Shown: piece after piece, positions 7,662 through 16,761 of the stretch
How positions within the stretch are numbered: position 1 is the first letter of the stretch
How the letters are laid out: every line of letters begins with the position of its first letter
Assembly: GCA_031400455.1 (NCBI GenBank)
Contig: JANNPX010000019.1
Span: 248,001-312,000 of the forward strand
Origin: JANXYW01 sp031400455
Lineage (GTDB): Bacteria; Chloroflexota; Dehalococcoidia; DSTF01; JACRBR01
DNA length: 64,000 nt
Direction: 5' to 3'
The notes under the pieces: model-generated
The model's database searches: none
What the model was told of the DNA's origin: nothing
Seen by the model: only the letters and a program-made list of their open reading frames with translations
Position numbers and translations under genes: made by a program

Positions 7662-8144
7662 ATGACGACGCTTGCTGACCACGCCCGCTCGATGATGGCG
7701 TCGACGATCTGGGCCGACGATCGCATCCTGACGGCGGCTGAAGGCATTAGCGCCGAGCAGTTCTCGCAGTTGCGGGCGCAGTTAGAGCACATGCTTGGAA
7801 CGCAGCGTTACTGGTACGCGAACTGGACGGGTGGGAAGCACACTGACCCCGCACTTACGACGCTCGCGGAAGCTCGTGTCGCGTATGCCGCGTCGCACGA
7901 CCTCATGCGCGAGTTCGGCTCGGGACTGACGCAGGAAGGCTGGGAACGCGCTGAGCAGTGGTGGTTGGAGTGGGGGGTCGACGCGCGCATGGCGCTCGGT
8001 GAGAGCATCACGCAGGTCTTCTATCACGGCGTGCAGCATCGGTCGGAGATGGCGGTGCTCCTCTCGTTATGGGGCCATTCACCTGGCGATATGGATTACC
8101 TGAACTACCTGTCGTCGCTGGATGGATCGATTCCTACTGACTAG
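7662..8144 (+). CDS. DinB family protein
   Basis: A 160-aa four-helix DinB/YfiT-type protein. The metal-binding histidine pattern is partly visible: the first helix ends with QLRAQLEHMLGTQRYW, and the late helix has ITQVFYHGVQHRSEMAVLL, which supplies the HxxxH pair. DinB proteins act as metal-dependent transferases, often thiol-dependent; substrates are usually unknown. ATG 7662 has GGAGGA nine bases upstream. The 3' end overlaps the convergent methyltransferase gene by four bases. Two more DinB genes lie at 50.6-51.6 kb. Confidence 0.85.
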   Translation: MTTLADHARSMMASTIWADDRILTAAEGISAEQFSQLRAQLEHMLGTQRYWYANWTGGKHTDPALTTLAEARVAYAASHDLMREFGSGLTQEGWERAEQWWLEWGVDARMALGESITQVFYHGVQHRSEMAVLLSLWGHSPGDMDYLNYLSSLDGSIPTD

Positions 8145-9304
8145 GCGTCGTCCGTGAACCCTCGCAGCGGCGCGTGTTCGACATTCTTCCCCTGGAGTAG
8201 CACCTTGATGCGCCCGAGCCGCGCCGGATCGATGAGATCCATCACGACGCGCCGTCGCGCAAAGTACTCCTCCACCTCGCCCGGGCGCTCCCGCGCCACG
8301 CTCGCGATGCCTTCGCCGATGCCCATGCGCACGAGGAATGACGATTGATCCGTCATACCGAGCGTCGTCAGCCCGGCGACCTCGCCGGCACGGCGTAGCG
8401 TCGTGAAGTCGACGCTGGCCGTCATATCCTGCTTGCCGACGCGCTGATACGGATCGCTGCTTGCCGATTGCCGGTAGAAGCACAACAGCGTGCCGTCACG
8501 GCGCCACGGCGCGTAGAGATCTGCGGCGTCGTAGCCGTAGTCGAACGTGAGCACGAAGCCGCGATCGATCGACGCGGCCGCGGCCGCGGTCCACCGCGGT
8601 GCTTCGAGGTTTACCTCCGCGTAGCAGCCGTCGCCGGGCAGCAGTCCGAGATGGGCGAAATACTGCGCGATGGCCGGATCGCACGGAGGACGCAACTCGT
8701 CTACGAATCGTCCATCTGCATCCAGCGCGACATAGACCTCGCGGAGCTGATCGCCGGTGCGCACGATGCGGTGTACCGGGAAAGCATCGAGCAGCTCGTT
8801 CGACAAGATGCATCCCGTGATGCCGGACGGTGTTGAGTCGAGCCACTCAACAGCGCCGTCGGGCAGTTCTCCTGTCTCGATCGTGTGGCGCTGCGCAACG
8901 CGGAGCGATGGGCTGATCTCGACGATACGGTAGCGCAGCGCGCCGCCGAACTCGGGTGCGTGCTTCGCGGCCCAGCTGAGGATGTCGCGGGCGAGCAGGC
9001 CGGAGCCGCCGCCATGTTCGACAAGGTCGAACCGCGCGGGACACGACATAACGTCCCACATCTGGCAGGCCTGCTTTGCGACGAGCGCGCCGAAGACGGG
9101 GTGCACCTCCGGGCTCGTGACGTAGTCGCCGCCGCGGCTCATCGACCCGGTCGACGTCGTGTAGTAGCCGTATTTCGGATGGTAGAGCGCCGAGGCCATG
9201 AAATCGCGGAACGTGATCGGGCCGTCGGCGGCGATGCGGGCGCGTAGCTCCGCGACGAGGGGGGCGCTCTCGGTGATCGATTCGAAGTCGTCTACTGTTG
9301 TCAC
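8141..9304 (-). CDS. MidA/NDUFAF7-like SAM-dependent methyltransferase
   Basis: A 387-aa class I methyltransferase of the MidA (DUF185) family. The N-terminal segment ITFRDFMASALYHPKYGYY and the SRGGDYVTSPEVHPVFG signature are diagnostic. The SAM-binding glycine motif is VEHGGGSGLLARDIL. Mitochondrial NDUFAF7 methylates an arginine on a complex I subunit; the bacterial role may be similar but is not proven. Start is GTG 9304; no ATG precedes the conserved region. Divergent from the hydrolase at 9389. Confidence 0.88.
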   Translation of the reverse strand: MTTVDDFESITESAPLVAELRARIAADGPITFRDFMASALYHPKYGYYTTSTGSMSRGGDYVTSPEVHPVFGALVAKQACQMWDVMSCPARFDLVEHGGGSGLLARDILSWAAKHAPEFGGALRYRIVEISPSLRVAQRHTIETGELPDGAVEWLDSTPSGITGCILSNELLDAFPVHRIVRTGDQLREVYVALDADGRFVDELRPPCDPAIAQYFAHLGLLPGDGCYAEVNLEAPRWTAAAAASIDRGFVLTFDYGYDAADLYAPWRRDGTLLCFYRQSASSDPYQRVGKQDMTASVDFTTLRRAGEVAGLTTLGMTDQSSFLVRMGIGEGIASVARERPGEVEEYFARRRVVMDLIDPARLGRIKVLLQGKNVEHAPLRGFTDDA

Positions 9305-9388
9305 GAGTGCATTGTAATCGTCGTTTGCGCCTACACCGACGGTGCGCGACCATCTGGCGACCACAGGAAACCGTGAACGGAGTACCGC

Positions 9389-10159
9389 ATGCCGCTGGTC
9401 GAGCTGAACGGAATCCACATCAACTACGAAGAACACGGCTCACACTATGGGACGCCTATTCTGCTCACGCACGCGTTCGCGGCGACGTTGCAGATGTGGA
9501 AGCCGCAGTTCGAGGCGTGGCGTGACTATCGGGTCATCGCCTGGGATATGCGAGGCCACGGCGGCACGGACAGCCCGCCGACACAGGACGACTATTCGGA
9601 GAAGCTGACCGTCGAGGACATGGCAGCGCTGTTGCGGCACCTCGGCATCAAGGAGGCGGTCGTCGGCGGCCTCTCGCTGGGCGGCTACATCTCGCTGGAG
9701 TTTCAACTCGCCCACCCGGAGATGACGCGGGCGCTGATCCTTTGCAACACCGGTCCCGGCTACCGCAAGGATGACGCGCGGGCCGGGTGGAACGACTTCT
9801 CGATCAACTACGCGAAGCGCTTCGAGGAGCGCGGACTCGACGGCATCGGCAAGGGCATCGAGATTGACGCGACGCGGGAGTACCAGCGTTCCGCGCAAGG
9901 GCTGGCGTTCGCGGGACGCGGCATTCTCACGCAGCGCGCTGCGAAAGTGATGGAGCATCTGGAAGAGATAGCGGTACCGACGCTGCTCGTATGGGGCGCC
10001 GACGATGCCCGCTACCAGAGCGGCATCGACTACATGGCGTCGAAGATCCCCAACGCGCGGAAGGTCGTGATAGAACAGGCAGGGCACGCCGTCAACCTGT
10101 TCCAGCCAGACGCGTTCAATGCCGCCGTGCTGTCGTTCCTCGCGGACAACGACATCTAG
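9389..10159 (+). CDS. Alpha/beta hydrolase
   Basis: A 256-aa alpha/beta-hydrolase. The nucleophile elbow is GLSLGG with Ser96. A candidate acid lies in VWGADDARY near 207 and the catalytic His in EQAGHAVN near 237. The oxyanion region is LTHAFAATLQMW, and WDMRGHGGTDSP is the usual strand-4 motif. Esterase or enol-lactone hydrolase activity is likely; the substrate is not readable. Monocistronic, followed by a degenerate dispersed repeat. Confidence 0.88.
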   Translation: MPLVELNGIHINYEEHGSHYGTPILLTHAFAATLQMWKPQFEAWRDYRVIAWDMRGHGGTDSPPTQDDYSEKLTVEDMAALLRHLGIKEAVVGGLSLGGYISLEFQLAHPEMTRALILCNTGPGYRKDDARAGWNDFSINYAKRFEERGLDGIGKGIEIDATREYQRSAQGLAFAGRGILTQRAAKVMEHLEEIAVPTLLVWGADDARYQSGIDYMASKIPNARKVVIEQAGHAVNLFQPDAFNAAVLSFLADNDI

Positions 10160-10164
10160 GTGGT

Positions 10165-10192
10165 TGTCATCCAGAGCGACGCGAACGGATGT
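10165..10192 (+). repeat. Degenerate copy of the TGTCATGC-GAGCG dispersed repeat
   Basis: TGTCATCCAGAGCGACGCGA resembles the intergenic repeat copies at 47111, 47183 and 59066. The position between gene ends fits a small dispersed repeat, but this copy is diverged. Confidence 0.4.
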
Positions 10193-10257
10193 AGCCCGTC
10201 TTCGTGACAGGCGCCGACGGCGCAGTCGATCGCTGATCTGTCCGGCTACAATACGCG

Positions 10258-11523
10258 ATGCGCGAACGGTTCACCGGCCTCTGGCGGCATCCTGATTTTC
10301 TCCGGCTCTGGTCTGGGCAGACGATCTCCGTCTTCGGCTCGCTGACGACGCGTCTGGCGCTGCCCTTCACGGCGATCGTGTATCTCGACGCGCCGGCGTT
10401 CGAGGTAGCGCTCATCACATCCGCCGACGTGCTTGCCGGCATCTGTTTTGCGCTCTTCGCGGGCGTATGGGTCGACCGTCTGCGCAGGCGGCCGATCATG
10501 ATCGGCGCCGATATCGGTCGCGCGGTGATCATCGGTTCCGTGCCGTTGGCGGCAGCCTTTGGCGAGTTGCGGATCGAGCAGCTGTACGTTGTCGCATTCC
10601 TCGCGGGCATCCTCACGACCTTCTTCGATGTCGCGTACCAGGCGTACTTGCCTACACTCATCCCGACCGAGGACCTGATCGAGGGAAACAGCAAGCTGGC
10701 GGGGAGCGCCTCGGTAGCGGAGTTTGGTTCGTTCAGCGCGGCCGGGTGGCTCGTGCAACTGGCCAGTGCGCCCGGAGCCATGGGCATTGATGCGGTGTCG
10801 TTCTTGTTCTCCGCTGCTTCGCTCGGAACCATTCGGAAGCCGGAGCCCCCACCGGCGCGAGTAGAAGATCGGCGCAGTGTGCGTGCCGAGATCGTCGAGG
10901 GGATGCGCGCACTCTGGCACGAGCCAAGACTCCGGGTCATCGCGGGAAGCCACATTGCGGCGGAGGCGGCAGGCGGCATGTTCGGGGCGGTCTTCGTGCT
11001 CTACGTCACCCGCGACCTCGGATTGTCACCGGGCGTGCAGGGACTGATCTACGGTATCGGTGGACTCAGCTCGCTTGGCGGCGCGGCGATCACGGGCTGG
11101 TGTACCCGACGCTTCGGCGCCGGGCGAGCGATGTCTGGTGGGCTCATGTTCGGCGCTGCCGGGGTGTTGCTTATCGTTGGTGCGCCCGACATCGCCGTGA
11201 TCGCGTTCGCGATGCTGATCGCGCAGCAATTCATCAGCGACCCCGGCTGGACCGTGTTCACGATCAACCAGACGAGCATGCGCCAGGCTATCGCTCCCGA
11301 GGGGGTGCTTGGTCGAGTGACGTCGGCCGAACGCTTTGCGGGCCTCGTTGCAGCGCTCATCGCATCGATCGTGGCCGGCGTCATCGCGAGCTACCTGGGT
11401 GCGCGGTTCGTGCTGGGGCTGGGCGCGCTCTGCGCATTCGTCGGCGCGCTGATCATCTTCTTGTCGCCGTTGCGAAACGCGCGTGATGTTCCCGCGACGA
11501 TCGCGGAGGTCTTGCCAGCCTAG
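10258..11523 (+). CDS. MFS transporter (MFS_3/enterobactin-exporter-like)
   Basis: A 421-aa, 12-helix major facilitator. The N-terminus WRHPDFLRLWSGQTISVFGS is typical of MFS_3 efflux proteins. The loop 2-3 motif reads GVWVDRLRRRPIMIGAD. It probably exports a small molecule by proton antiport; the substrate is unknown and no biosynthetic genes flank it. The final four bases overlap the convergent SIS gene. Confidence 0.88.
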   Translation: MRERFTGLWRHPDFLRLWSGQTISVFGSLTTRLALPFTAIVYLDAPAFEVALITSADVLAGICFALFAGVWVDRLRRRPIMIGADIGRAVIIGSVPLAAAFGELRIEQLYVVAFLAGILTTFFDVAYQAYLPTLIPTEDLIEGNSKLAGSASVAEFGSFSAAGWLVQLASAPGAMGIDAVSFLFSAASLGTIRKPEPPPARVEDRRSVRAEIVEGMRALWHEPRLRVIAGSHIAAEAAGGMFGAVFVLYVTRDLGLSPGVQGLIYGIGGLSSLGGAAITGWCTRRFGAGRAMSGGLMFGAAGVLLIVGAPDIAVIAFAMLIAQQFISDPGWTVFTINQTSMRQAIAPEGVLGRVTSAERFAGLVAALIASIVAGVIASYLGARFVLGLGALCAFVGALIIFLSPLRNARDVPATIAEVLPA

Positions 11524-12161
11524 CGTGTGCCACCGTCCGGATTGTAGACCGACTCCATCAGCTTGCCGAGGGCGCCGCCAGGGTGGTGCTCGAAGTCGGC
11601 GACGGTGTAACCGCGGTGCTGGGCGATCGCGAGTGCCAGCGCGTCACCGATCGCGAGAGCCGCTGCCGTGCTGGCGGTCGGTGCGAGACTGATCGGATCG
11701 GCGGCCGCGGTCGTCCCGGGGAGTAGCGTGATGTTCGAAACGAAGGCGAGAGTGGAGCTCACATTGTCGGTGATCGCGATCACCTCGACGTCGAATCGCT
11801 TGAACAAAGGCAGTACTGCCAACAGTTCGGGGTTCTCGCCGCTGTGCGAGACCGCGAGCACGATGTCGCCCTTTCGCAGGCCGCCCAGATCGCCGTGCAC
11901 CGCGTCGGCCGCGCTGAGAAATGCTGCAGGTGTTCCGGTGGACGACAACGTCGTGGCGATCTTCGCGGCTACATGACCCGATTTGCCCACTCCGCAGCAG
12001 ACGATCTGCCCGGTGCAGCGCACCATCGTCTCGACGGCATCGACGAAGTCCGAGCCGATTCCGGCGGCCGCCTCCTCCAACGCTCGTGCCTCGTTCCGAA
12101 TCACTTCGCGTGCGATGATGATGTGGCGTTCGCGGTCCTTGTCGAACTCAATGCGGTTCAT
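11520..12161 (-). CDS. SIS-domain sugar-phosphate isomerase (KpsF/GutQ type, no CBS)
   Basis: A 213-aa SIS protein with CCGVGKSGHVAAKIATTLSSTGTP-type phosphate-sugar binding near residues 55-75, AADAVHGDLG, and the VSHSGENPE signature. This pattern is that of arabinose-5-phosphate isomerases (KdsD/KpsF). The C-terminal CBS pair normally present is absent, so the length is about two thirds of KdsD. Its start overlaps the ribokinase stop by four bases (ATGA), indicating joint use of pentose or ketose phosphates. Confidence 0.85.
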   Translation of the reverse strand: MNRIEFDKDRERHIIIAREVIRNEARALEEAAAGIGSDFVDAVETMVRCTGQIVCCGVGKSGHVAAKIATTLSSTGTPAAFLSAADAVHGDLGGLRKGDIVLAVSHSGENPELLAVLPLFKRFDVEVIAITDNVSSTLAFVSNITLLPGTTAAADPISLAPTASTAAALAIGDALALAIAQHRGYTVADFEHHPGGALGKLMESVYNPDGGTR

Positions 12162-13078
12162 ACGGGGATTCCTTTCGCGACCAACGCGTCTACTTTTATG
12201 CGCGGCGGCATCGACGGCTCGGCGCCGTGTTTGGTGCAGGCGAGTGCTCCTGCGGCATTCGCGAAGCGCATGGCCGTAGCGAGGTCCGCACCTTCCGCGA
12301 GCCGGATGGCGAGCGCTGCGCAGAACGCGTCTCCCGCGCCGACGGTATCGACGGCGCGCACATCGAGGACTGTCTCGTGCACCCGGGCCTCGCCCACGCC
12401 GACGGCGCCGCGCTCGCCGAGCGTGACCACGGCCGAGGTCGGCCCGAGGTTCCGTAGGCGCTCCGCGATCACAAGCGCGCTTTCGATGTCGTCGATCGCT
12501 GTGCCAGCGATGGCCTCCGCCTCGATCTGGTTCGGCACGATGATGTCGACGAGTCGTAGCAGATCATGCGGAATTGGGACGATGGGAGCGGGATTCAGCA
12601 GCGTTCGCACGCTCGCGTCGCGCATGGCGCGGGCGAATGTGATCGCGGCGGTGTCCGACGTCTCGAGTTGGAGCATCGCGACATCTGTCCCCGCGAATAG
12701 CTCCCGCGCAGCGACGATATCCCGCGCTGAGAGGTTACGGTTGGCGCGCGGTGCCTGCACGATGGTGTTCGTGCCGTCTGGCTCCACGATGATGCTCGCA
12801 ACGCCCGTGCCCGTCGTGGCATCGACGACGACGGCGCGGCGATCGATGCCTTCGCGGTCGAGTGCCTCGAGGAACCGCCGACCGAACTCGTCGTCACCGA
12901 CGCGTCCAGCCACCACGACATCGGCACCGAGGCGGCGTGACGCAATCGCCTGGTTGAAACCCTTCCCGCCAAGATACATGGCGAACTCGCCCTGCAAGGT
13001 TTCACCGGACTCAGGCCGCCGGTCGGTGTGCATCACAAGATCCATGTTGAAACTGGCCAGCACAGCGATCTTCACCAT
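12158..13078 (-). CDS. rbsK: Ribokinase / PfkB family sugar kinase
   Basis: A 306-aa PfkB kinase. The first signature is GGKGFNQA at 37-44 and the second DTVGAGDAF near 250, whose last Asp is the catalytic base. FNMDLVMHTDRRPESGETLQG matches the ribokinase substrate-binding N-terminus. It would phosphorylate ribose or a similar sugar using ATP. Co-transcribed with the SIS isomerase; begins 48 bases after the amidase gene, so it may be the tail of the archaellum transcript. Confidence 0.88.
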   Translation of the reverse strand: MVKIAVLASFNMDLVMHTDRRPESGETLQGEFAMYLGGKGFNQAIASRRLGADVVVAGRVGDDEFGRRFLEALDREGIDRRAVVVDATTGTGVASIIVEPDGTNTIVQAPRANRNLSARDIVAARELFAGTDVAMLQLETSDTAAITFARAMRDASVRTLLNPAPIVPIPHDLLRLVDIIVPNQIEAEAIAGTAIDDIESALVIAERLRNLGPTSAVVTLGERGAVGVGEARVHETVLDVRAVDTVGAGDAFCAALAIRLAEGADLATAMRFANAAGALACTKHGAEPSMPPRIKVDALVAKGIPV

Positions 13079-13126
13079 GCCAGCAGGGTAACGCCGTCGA
13101 GCGGCCTGTTACAGAGGGAGAACCCC

Positions 13127-14212
13127 CTACGGCTGGGCATTTCGTTCCTGCATGAACCTGTCGAGCGCAGCGGCGACGTGTTCAGCGAGAAGCACGTGAG
13201 AGCGATCGTCGACCAAAACCCGGGCATCGTCGTCGTTGCTGAGGAAGAGAAACTCCAGCAACGCGGCTGGTACAGGCGTTTCGCGGGTAACCACGAACTG
13301 GCAGAAGTCGCCGGAGTGGTGAGCTTCGGCGTCCTCCTTGATGCCGCGGTCCGGAGGGAAGTAGCCATACTCGTGGAGAGCGTCCATCATCGCTTGCTGC
13401 ACCATGCCTGCCAGCTTCTCGTTCGCCGCGCCCTCCTGGTGCATGCCGCAGTACCAGGTCTCGGGGCCGCTGAGCGATGGGACGCTGGCGCCGTTGCCAT
13501 GGAGCGCGAGGTAGAGGTCGGCATCGACAGCGTTTGCCAGGCCGACGCGCGCGTAGAGGTCGGACGTGATGAATTGCAACGGTAGTGGCGCGCCCGGACC
13601 TTGACCTTCGCCATTGCGCGTGAGGTAGACCTCGTACCCCATCGTGACGAGGTTGTCGCGGATCAGTTCAGCGTTGCGCAGATTCGAGTCGGCCTCCGTG
13701 ACATCGACCAGGCCGGCACTCACATGATGTACCGCGCCCGGATCGCCGCGCCCGTGTCCGGGATCGAGCACGATCACCCCCTTGGAGGGAGGGCGTGGCT
13801 GTGCACCACGTGGCCCCTGGGGATTCAGCGACTGCGCGCGTACGCCGGCACCCGCCGGAGCAGCGTTCGCGGGAACCGGCTGCAGTGAACGTGGCGGTGT
13901 CGGCGCCGGCTCCGTCGGCGTACTGGCAGCGTCCGCCGTGTTGGGCGCGGCCGGTGTACCAGACGTTGTTGGTGCCGCATTGCGCACGGTTGACGTCGTT
14001 GCGCCGTCCGAGGCGGCCGCGCCTTGGCCGTGCACCGCCGTTCCGTCCGGGCCGCGTGCCGCGCTCGATGCTCGAGAAGCATCGTTCGCGCGACCGTTCG
14101 CCGCCGATGCTGGGCCGCTGCCGCCACGCAACGCGTACCAGCCCGCGCCCAGTGTCAGCACGCTCCATGCGAGCATGGCGCCGACGAGCAGCCGCTTCGA
14201 CCAGGGAGACAT
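13127..14212 (-). CDS. Membrane-anchored N-acetylmuramoyl-L-alanine amidase (Amidase_3)
   Basis: A 361-aa peptidoglycan amidase. Residues 7-28 form an N-terminal membrane anchor, 30-140 is a disordered Ala/Pro/Thr-rich linker, and the catalytic domain follows. The zinc and catalytic residues are visible: His153 (DPGHG), Glu173, His238 (LALHGN) and Glu320 (ALLEF). It would cut the amide bond between MurNAc and L-Ala outside the membrane. The gene starts five bases after the 133-aa archaellum-operon gene, so it is almost certainly in the same transcript. A role in opening the wall for the filament is inference. Confidence 0.9.
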   Translation of the reverse strand: MSPWSKRLLVGAMLAWSVLTLGAGWYALRGGSGPASAANGRANDASRASSAARGPDGTAVHGQGAAASDGATTSTVRNAAPTTSGTPAAPNTADAASTPTEPAPTPPRSLQPVPANAAPAGAGVRAQSLNPQGPRGAQPRPPSKGVIVLDPGHGRGDPGAVHHVSAGLVDVTEADSNLRNAELIRDNLVTMGYEVYLTRNGEGQGPGAPLPLQFITSDLYARVGLANAVDADLYLALHGNGASVPSLSGPETWYCGMHQEGAANEKLAGMVQQAMMDALHEYGYFPPDRGIKEDAEAHHSGDFCQFVVTRETPVPAALLEFLFLSNDDDARVLVDDRSHVLLAEHVAAALDRFMQERNAQP

Positions 14213-14217
14213 GGCGA

Positions 14218-14619
14218 CTACGCCGCCTTTCGCCGAAGTGCGGCCCGGACCGTGGTGAGCTCTTCGAGCAGATCGCCCATATCAACATCGTTCAGTTTGA
14301 AGTCGTAGCGCTCGGTCGTGTGACCGTCGTCCTTCATTTCTCGGAAGACGTGCATGTCGTCGAATCGAGGGTTGGCGCCGCGCAGCGGTGCGGTCGCGCG
14401 CGAATCTCCTGACGCGGGCGCGGCTTCGCGATCCACTTCACTGGCAAGCGCCGCCAGAAATTCCAGCTCCCGATCGTCGTCGTCGTCCGCTGGATCGTCG
14501 GGCGGTGCGAACATTGCCGGGTCGACGCGTCGGGCGGATGCGGGGAGCAGCGCCTCGACCTCCGGCCGCAAGACTTTCGGTTCGGGCACGTCGCTCTTCG
14601 ATCGTAACCAGCTGCTCAT
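14218..14619 (-). CDS. Unknown protein of the archaellum operon, 133 aa
   Basis: No family recognised. Cytosolic-looking: no signal or membrane segment. Residues 40-52 carry an acidic run (PPDDPADDDDDRELEF), the middle is disordered, and the last 35 residues (about 99-133) form a helix ending in a basic tail, VDMGDLLEELTTVRAALRRK. ATG 14619 has AAGGAGG six bases upstream and lies 16 bases after arlJ; the amidase follows five bases downstream. Position suggests an accessory cytoplasmic part of the machine or a regulator, perhaps related to ArlD/E, but that is guesswork. Confidence 0.65.
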   Translation of the reverse strand: MSSWLRSKSDVPEPKVLRPEVEALLPASARRVDPAMFAPPDDPADDDDDRELEFLAALASEVDREAAPASGDSRATAPLRGANPRFDDMHVFREMKDDGHTTERYDFKLNDVDMGDLLEELTTVRAALRRKAA

Positions 14620-14635
14620 GCGTCCTCCTTCTGCA

Positions 14636-16228
14636 TCATGGCGCGCCGGGGCCGCCGGCCGCCGTGCTCGATATGCCTCCCGACACGCTCTGGAACAGGC
14701 CGCCGACGATGTGCGGGATCATCACCAACGACGCGCCCGAGAGCACCAGCATCACGGCTGCGTACAGCCAAACCTTGTGATGGTGGCCGCCCGACGTGGC
14801 GTGCGGCGACCACGTGTCGACGATCGTCAGCACGATCGTCACGACGAGCGCGAAACCGCGGATGAACCCGATGTTCGGCGACGCGAAGGCGAGCGCGTTC
14901 ACATCGAGGCCGCCGGTGATGCTGGGATCGGTGCTGGCGATCTGCTGGGTGTTGATGTTGTTCAGCTGCTGTCCAAAGATGACCATGACTTCTGTCACGA
15001 ACAGCAGGATGGCGATGAGAACCGCGTGCAGTGGGACCATCAAGTACATGAAGGACTGCGCGACGAGCTTGCGGTTCTCCCGAAGCAGTGAGATCTTCAG
15101 CGCGAACATGGACGACAGGTAGCCGATGGCGTCCGGCTCGCCACCCAGCTTCATCGTGTCCCAGAAGATGCCCACCGACCGGTCAACGAGCTCGCTGCCG
15201 GTCTCCTCAACGAAGCGATCCCAGCAAAGATCCGGCTTGATGCCGGAGCGAAGTCGCACGTGCAGCCGCTTCACACCCTGCTCCAGCGATGCGAGAGACC
15301 GCTGGTTGATGCGCTCCATTCCTTCGGTCACCGTCGTGCCGATCGCCCCAACGATCGACCCCAGCGAGCGCAGCAGCGTCGAGACGTCACGATCGTGTTG
15401 GTCGATGCGGCGGTCGTCGATGAATGCCATGACGCCAACCGGCGCTACTGCGATGCCGCCCGCGACCATCCCGGCGCCGATGTTGAACACGAGACCGACG
15501 ACCGCGCCCAGAATGGCGCCGGCCGGCAGCAGCACTCTGGCCACCGAAAACATCTGGTCTTGCGTTTTCGATTTGTTCGCGCGCTTGTGCGTCTTGGGTT
15601 CAACAGGCGAGGTTCGGTAGATGATCCAGTCGCCGAGCACCGAGATGCCGATCATCACGGCTGCCAGCCCCAGGATGAACGCCGTGCCGACGCTGTAGAT
15701 CATCATCGAGACCAGCGAGACGACGACGACCAGCGTGACGGACACCATCAGTGCGACGTATGCGTCTGTCCATTTGCGGAGCGACTCCAGGTCGCGCTCG
15801 TACTTGCGGGCGTACTTGTCTAGCTCAATCTCGGTCTCGCGCGCGAGAAAGACCGTCTCCGGCTCGCCGGACGAAAGAGAACTCGAGAAGCGCAGCAGGA
15901 GGCTGCGCACGATCTCATTCTCCGTCGAGTCGGCGACGATCTGGCACGCACGAGCGTAGTCGTAGTTCAGCCGCTGTGCCACCAGGTGGACGCGGTGGAA
16001 GTAGCCCGACGTTGTGTAGCCCAGCTCAGCGGTCTTCTGGAAGAGGTTCTCGCGTCCGACGTTCGCCGTGGCGAGCGCCGACATGTACGTGAGCTGCGCG
16101 ACGAGGTCGTATTCGAGCGGAGCGGGACTGAACAGCGATGTCGATCGCTGCCAGTTCGCGGCCTCTTCGATGTTGTCGCTGCGCGCGCCCGCTTTCGGGC
16201 CGGGCAGGAAGCGCGTGAAGATTGCCAT
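14636..16228 (-). CDS. arlJ: Archaellum platform protein ArlJ (FlaJ)
   Basis: A 530-aa polytopic protein of the type II/IV secretion platform (TadC/FlaJ) family. Two T2SF cytoplasmic domains (about 40-160 and 290-380) alternate with hydrophobic clusters (about 160-205, 235-275, 390-425 and 460-520). In archaea ArlJ is the membrane core around which ArlI ATPase turns. Here it follows arlF directly (seven bases between). TTG 16231 is possible, but ATG 16228 with GGGAG upstream is better. No ArlI or ArlH gene is adjacent, unlike the usual H-I-J order. Confidence 0.85.
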   Translation of the reverse strand: MAIFTRFLPGPKAGARSDNIEEAANWQRSTSLFSPAPLEYDLVAQLTYMSALATANVGRENLFQKTAELGYTTSGYFHRVHLVAQRLNYDYARACQIVADSTENEIVRSLLLRFSSSLSSGEPETVFLARETEIELDKYARKYERDLESLRKWTDAYVALMVSVTLVVVVSLVSMMIYSVGTAFILGLAAVMIGISVLGDWIIYRTSPVEPKTHKRANKSKTQDQMFSVARVLLPAGAILGAVVGLVFNIGAGMVAGGIAVAPVGVMAFIDDRRIDQHDRDVSTLLRSLGSIVGAIGTTVTEGMERINQRSLASLEQGVKRLHVRLRSGIKPDLCWDRFVEETGSELVDRSVGIFWDTMKLGGEPDAIGYLSSMFALKISLLRENRKLVAQSFMYLMVPLHAVLIAILLFVTEVMVIFGQQLNNINTQQIASTDPSITGGLDVNALAFASPNIGFIRGFALVVTIVLTIVDTWSPHATSGGHHHKVWLYAAVMLVLSGASLVMIPHIVGGLFQSVSGGISSTAAGGPGAP

Positions 16229-16238
16229 CAATCGCTCC

Positions 16239-16751
16239 CTATGGAGGGCCCGCGAAGTACGTCTGCGCAGTGACGGCCTTCTCGGAACCGATGATCGCCA
16301 GGTTGGTGGTAGCCGGGCCGACGACGGGATTGACGCGGATCAGCATCTCCATGCTCTCACCGGCGTTGAGGATGCCCGGCTCGAACACGTCGTTAGTGAA
16401 CACGCCGGTCTTCCAGGTGTTGGCCGCGAGCGCGCCGGACGTGTAGGGGATCCATGTATCGAAGCGGGTACCGGTCTCGCCGAAATACTGCATCACGACG
16501 TCCATGCCGGAGAAGTCAGCGACGGCGGTCTGTCCGTCATTGAGCAGTGTGATAGTGATGTTTGCGCCGGACGCGTCGATGCTCGTACCTGTCACAACGA
16601 TTTCCGTGCGGCTCTGCTGCTCGTACCGCATCTCTGATTGGCGCAGCGACTGGCCGATGGCGTCGGCGCCCAGAAAGCCGCCACGCGCCATGAAGACCGT
16701 CGAGAGCATGAGGATGGCCGCGATGAGTAGCGCGGGAAGGCCGTTCTCCAT
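16239..16751 (-). CDS. arlF: Archaellum stator protein ArlF-like
   Basis: A 170-aa protein with one N-terminal membrane helix (residues 5-22) and a beta-rich outer domain. The segment SRTEIVVTGTSIDASGANITITLLNDGQTAVADFSGMDV is the typical archaellin-like beta-sandwich edge of ArlF. In archaea ArlF binds the S-layer and ArlG outside the membrane to hold the stator. ATG 16751 follows GGAGGAG. It is ten bases from the arlG stop. A bacterium without an S-layer would need another anchor for it. Confidence 0.8.
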   Translation of the reverse strand: MENGLPALLIAAILMLSTVFMARGGFLGADAIGQSLRQSEMRYEQQSRTEIVVTGTSIDASGANITITLLNDGQTAVADFSGMDVVMQYFGETGTRFDTWIPYTSGALAANTWKTGVFTNDVFEPGILNAGESMEMLIRVNPVVGPATTNLAIIGSEKAVTAQTYFAGPP

Positions 16752-16761
16752 GGATCTCCTC

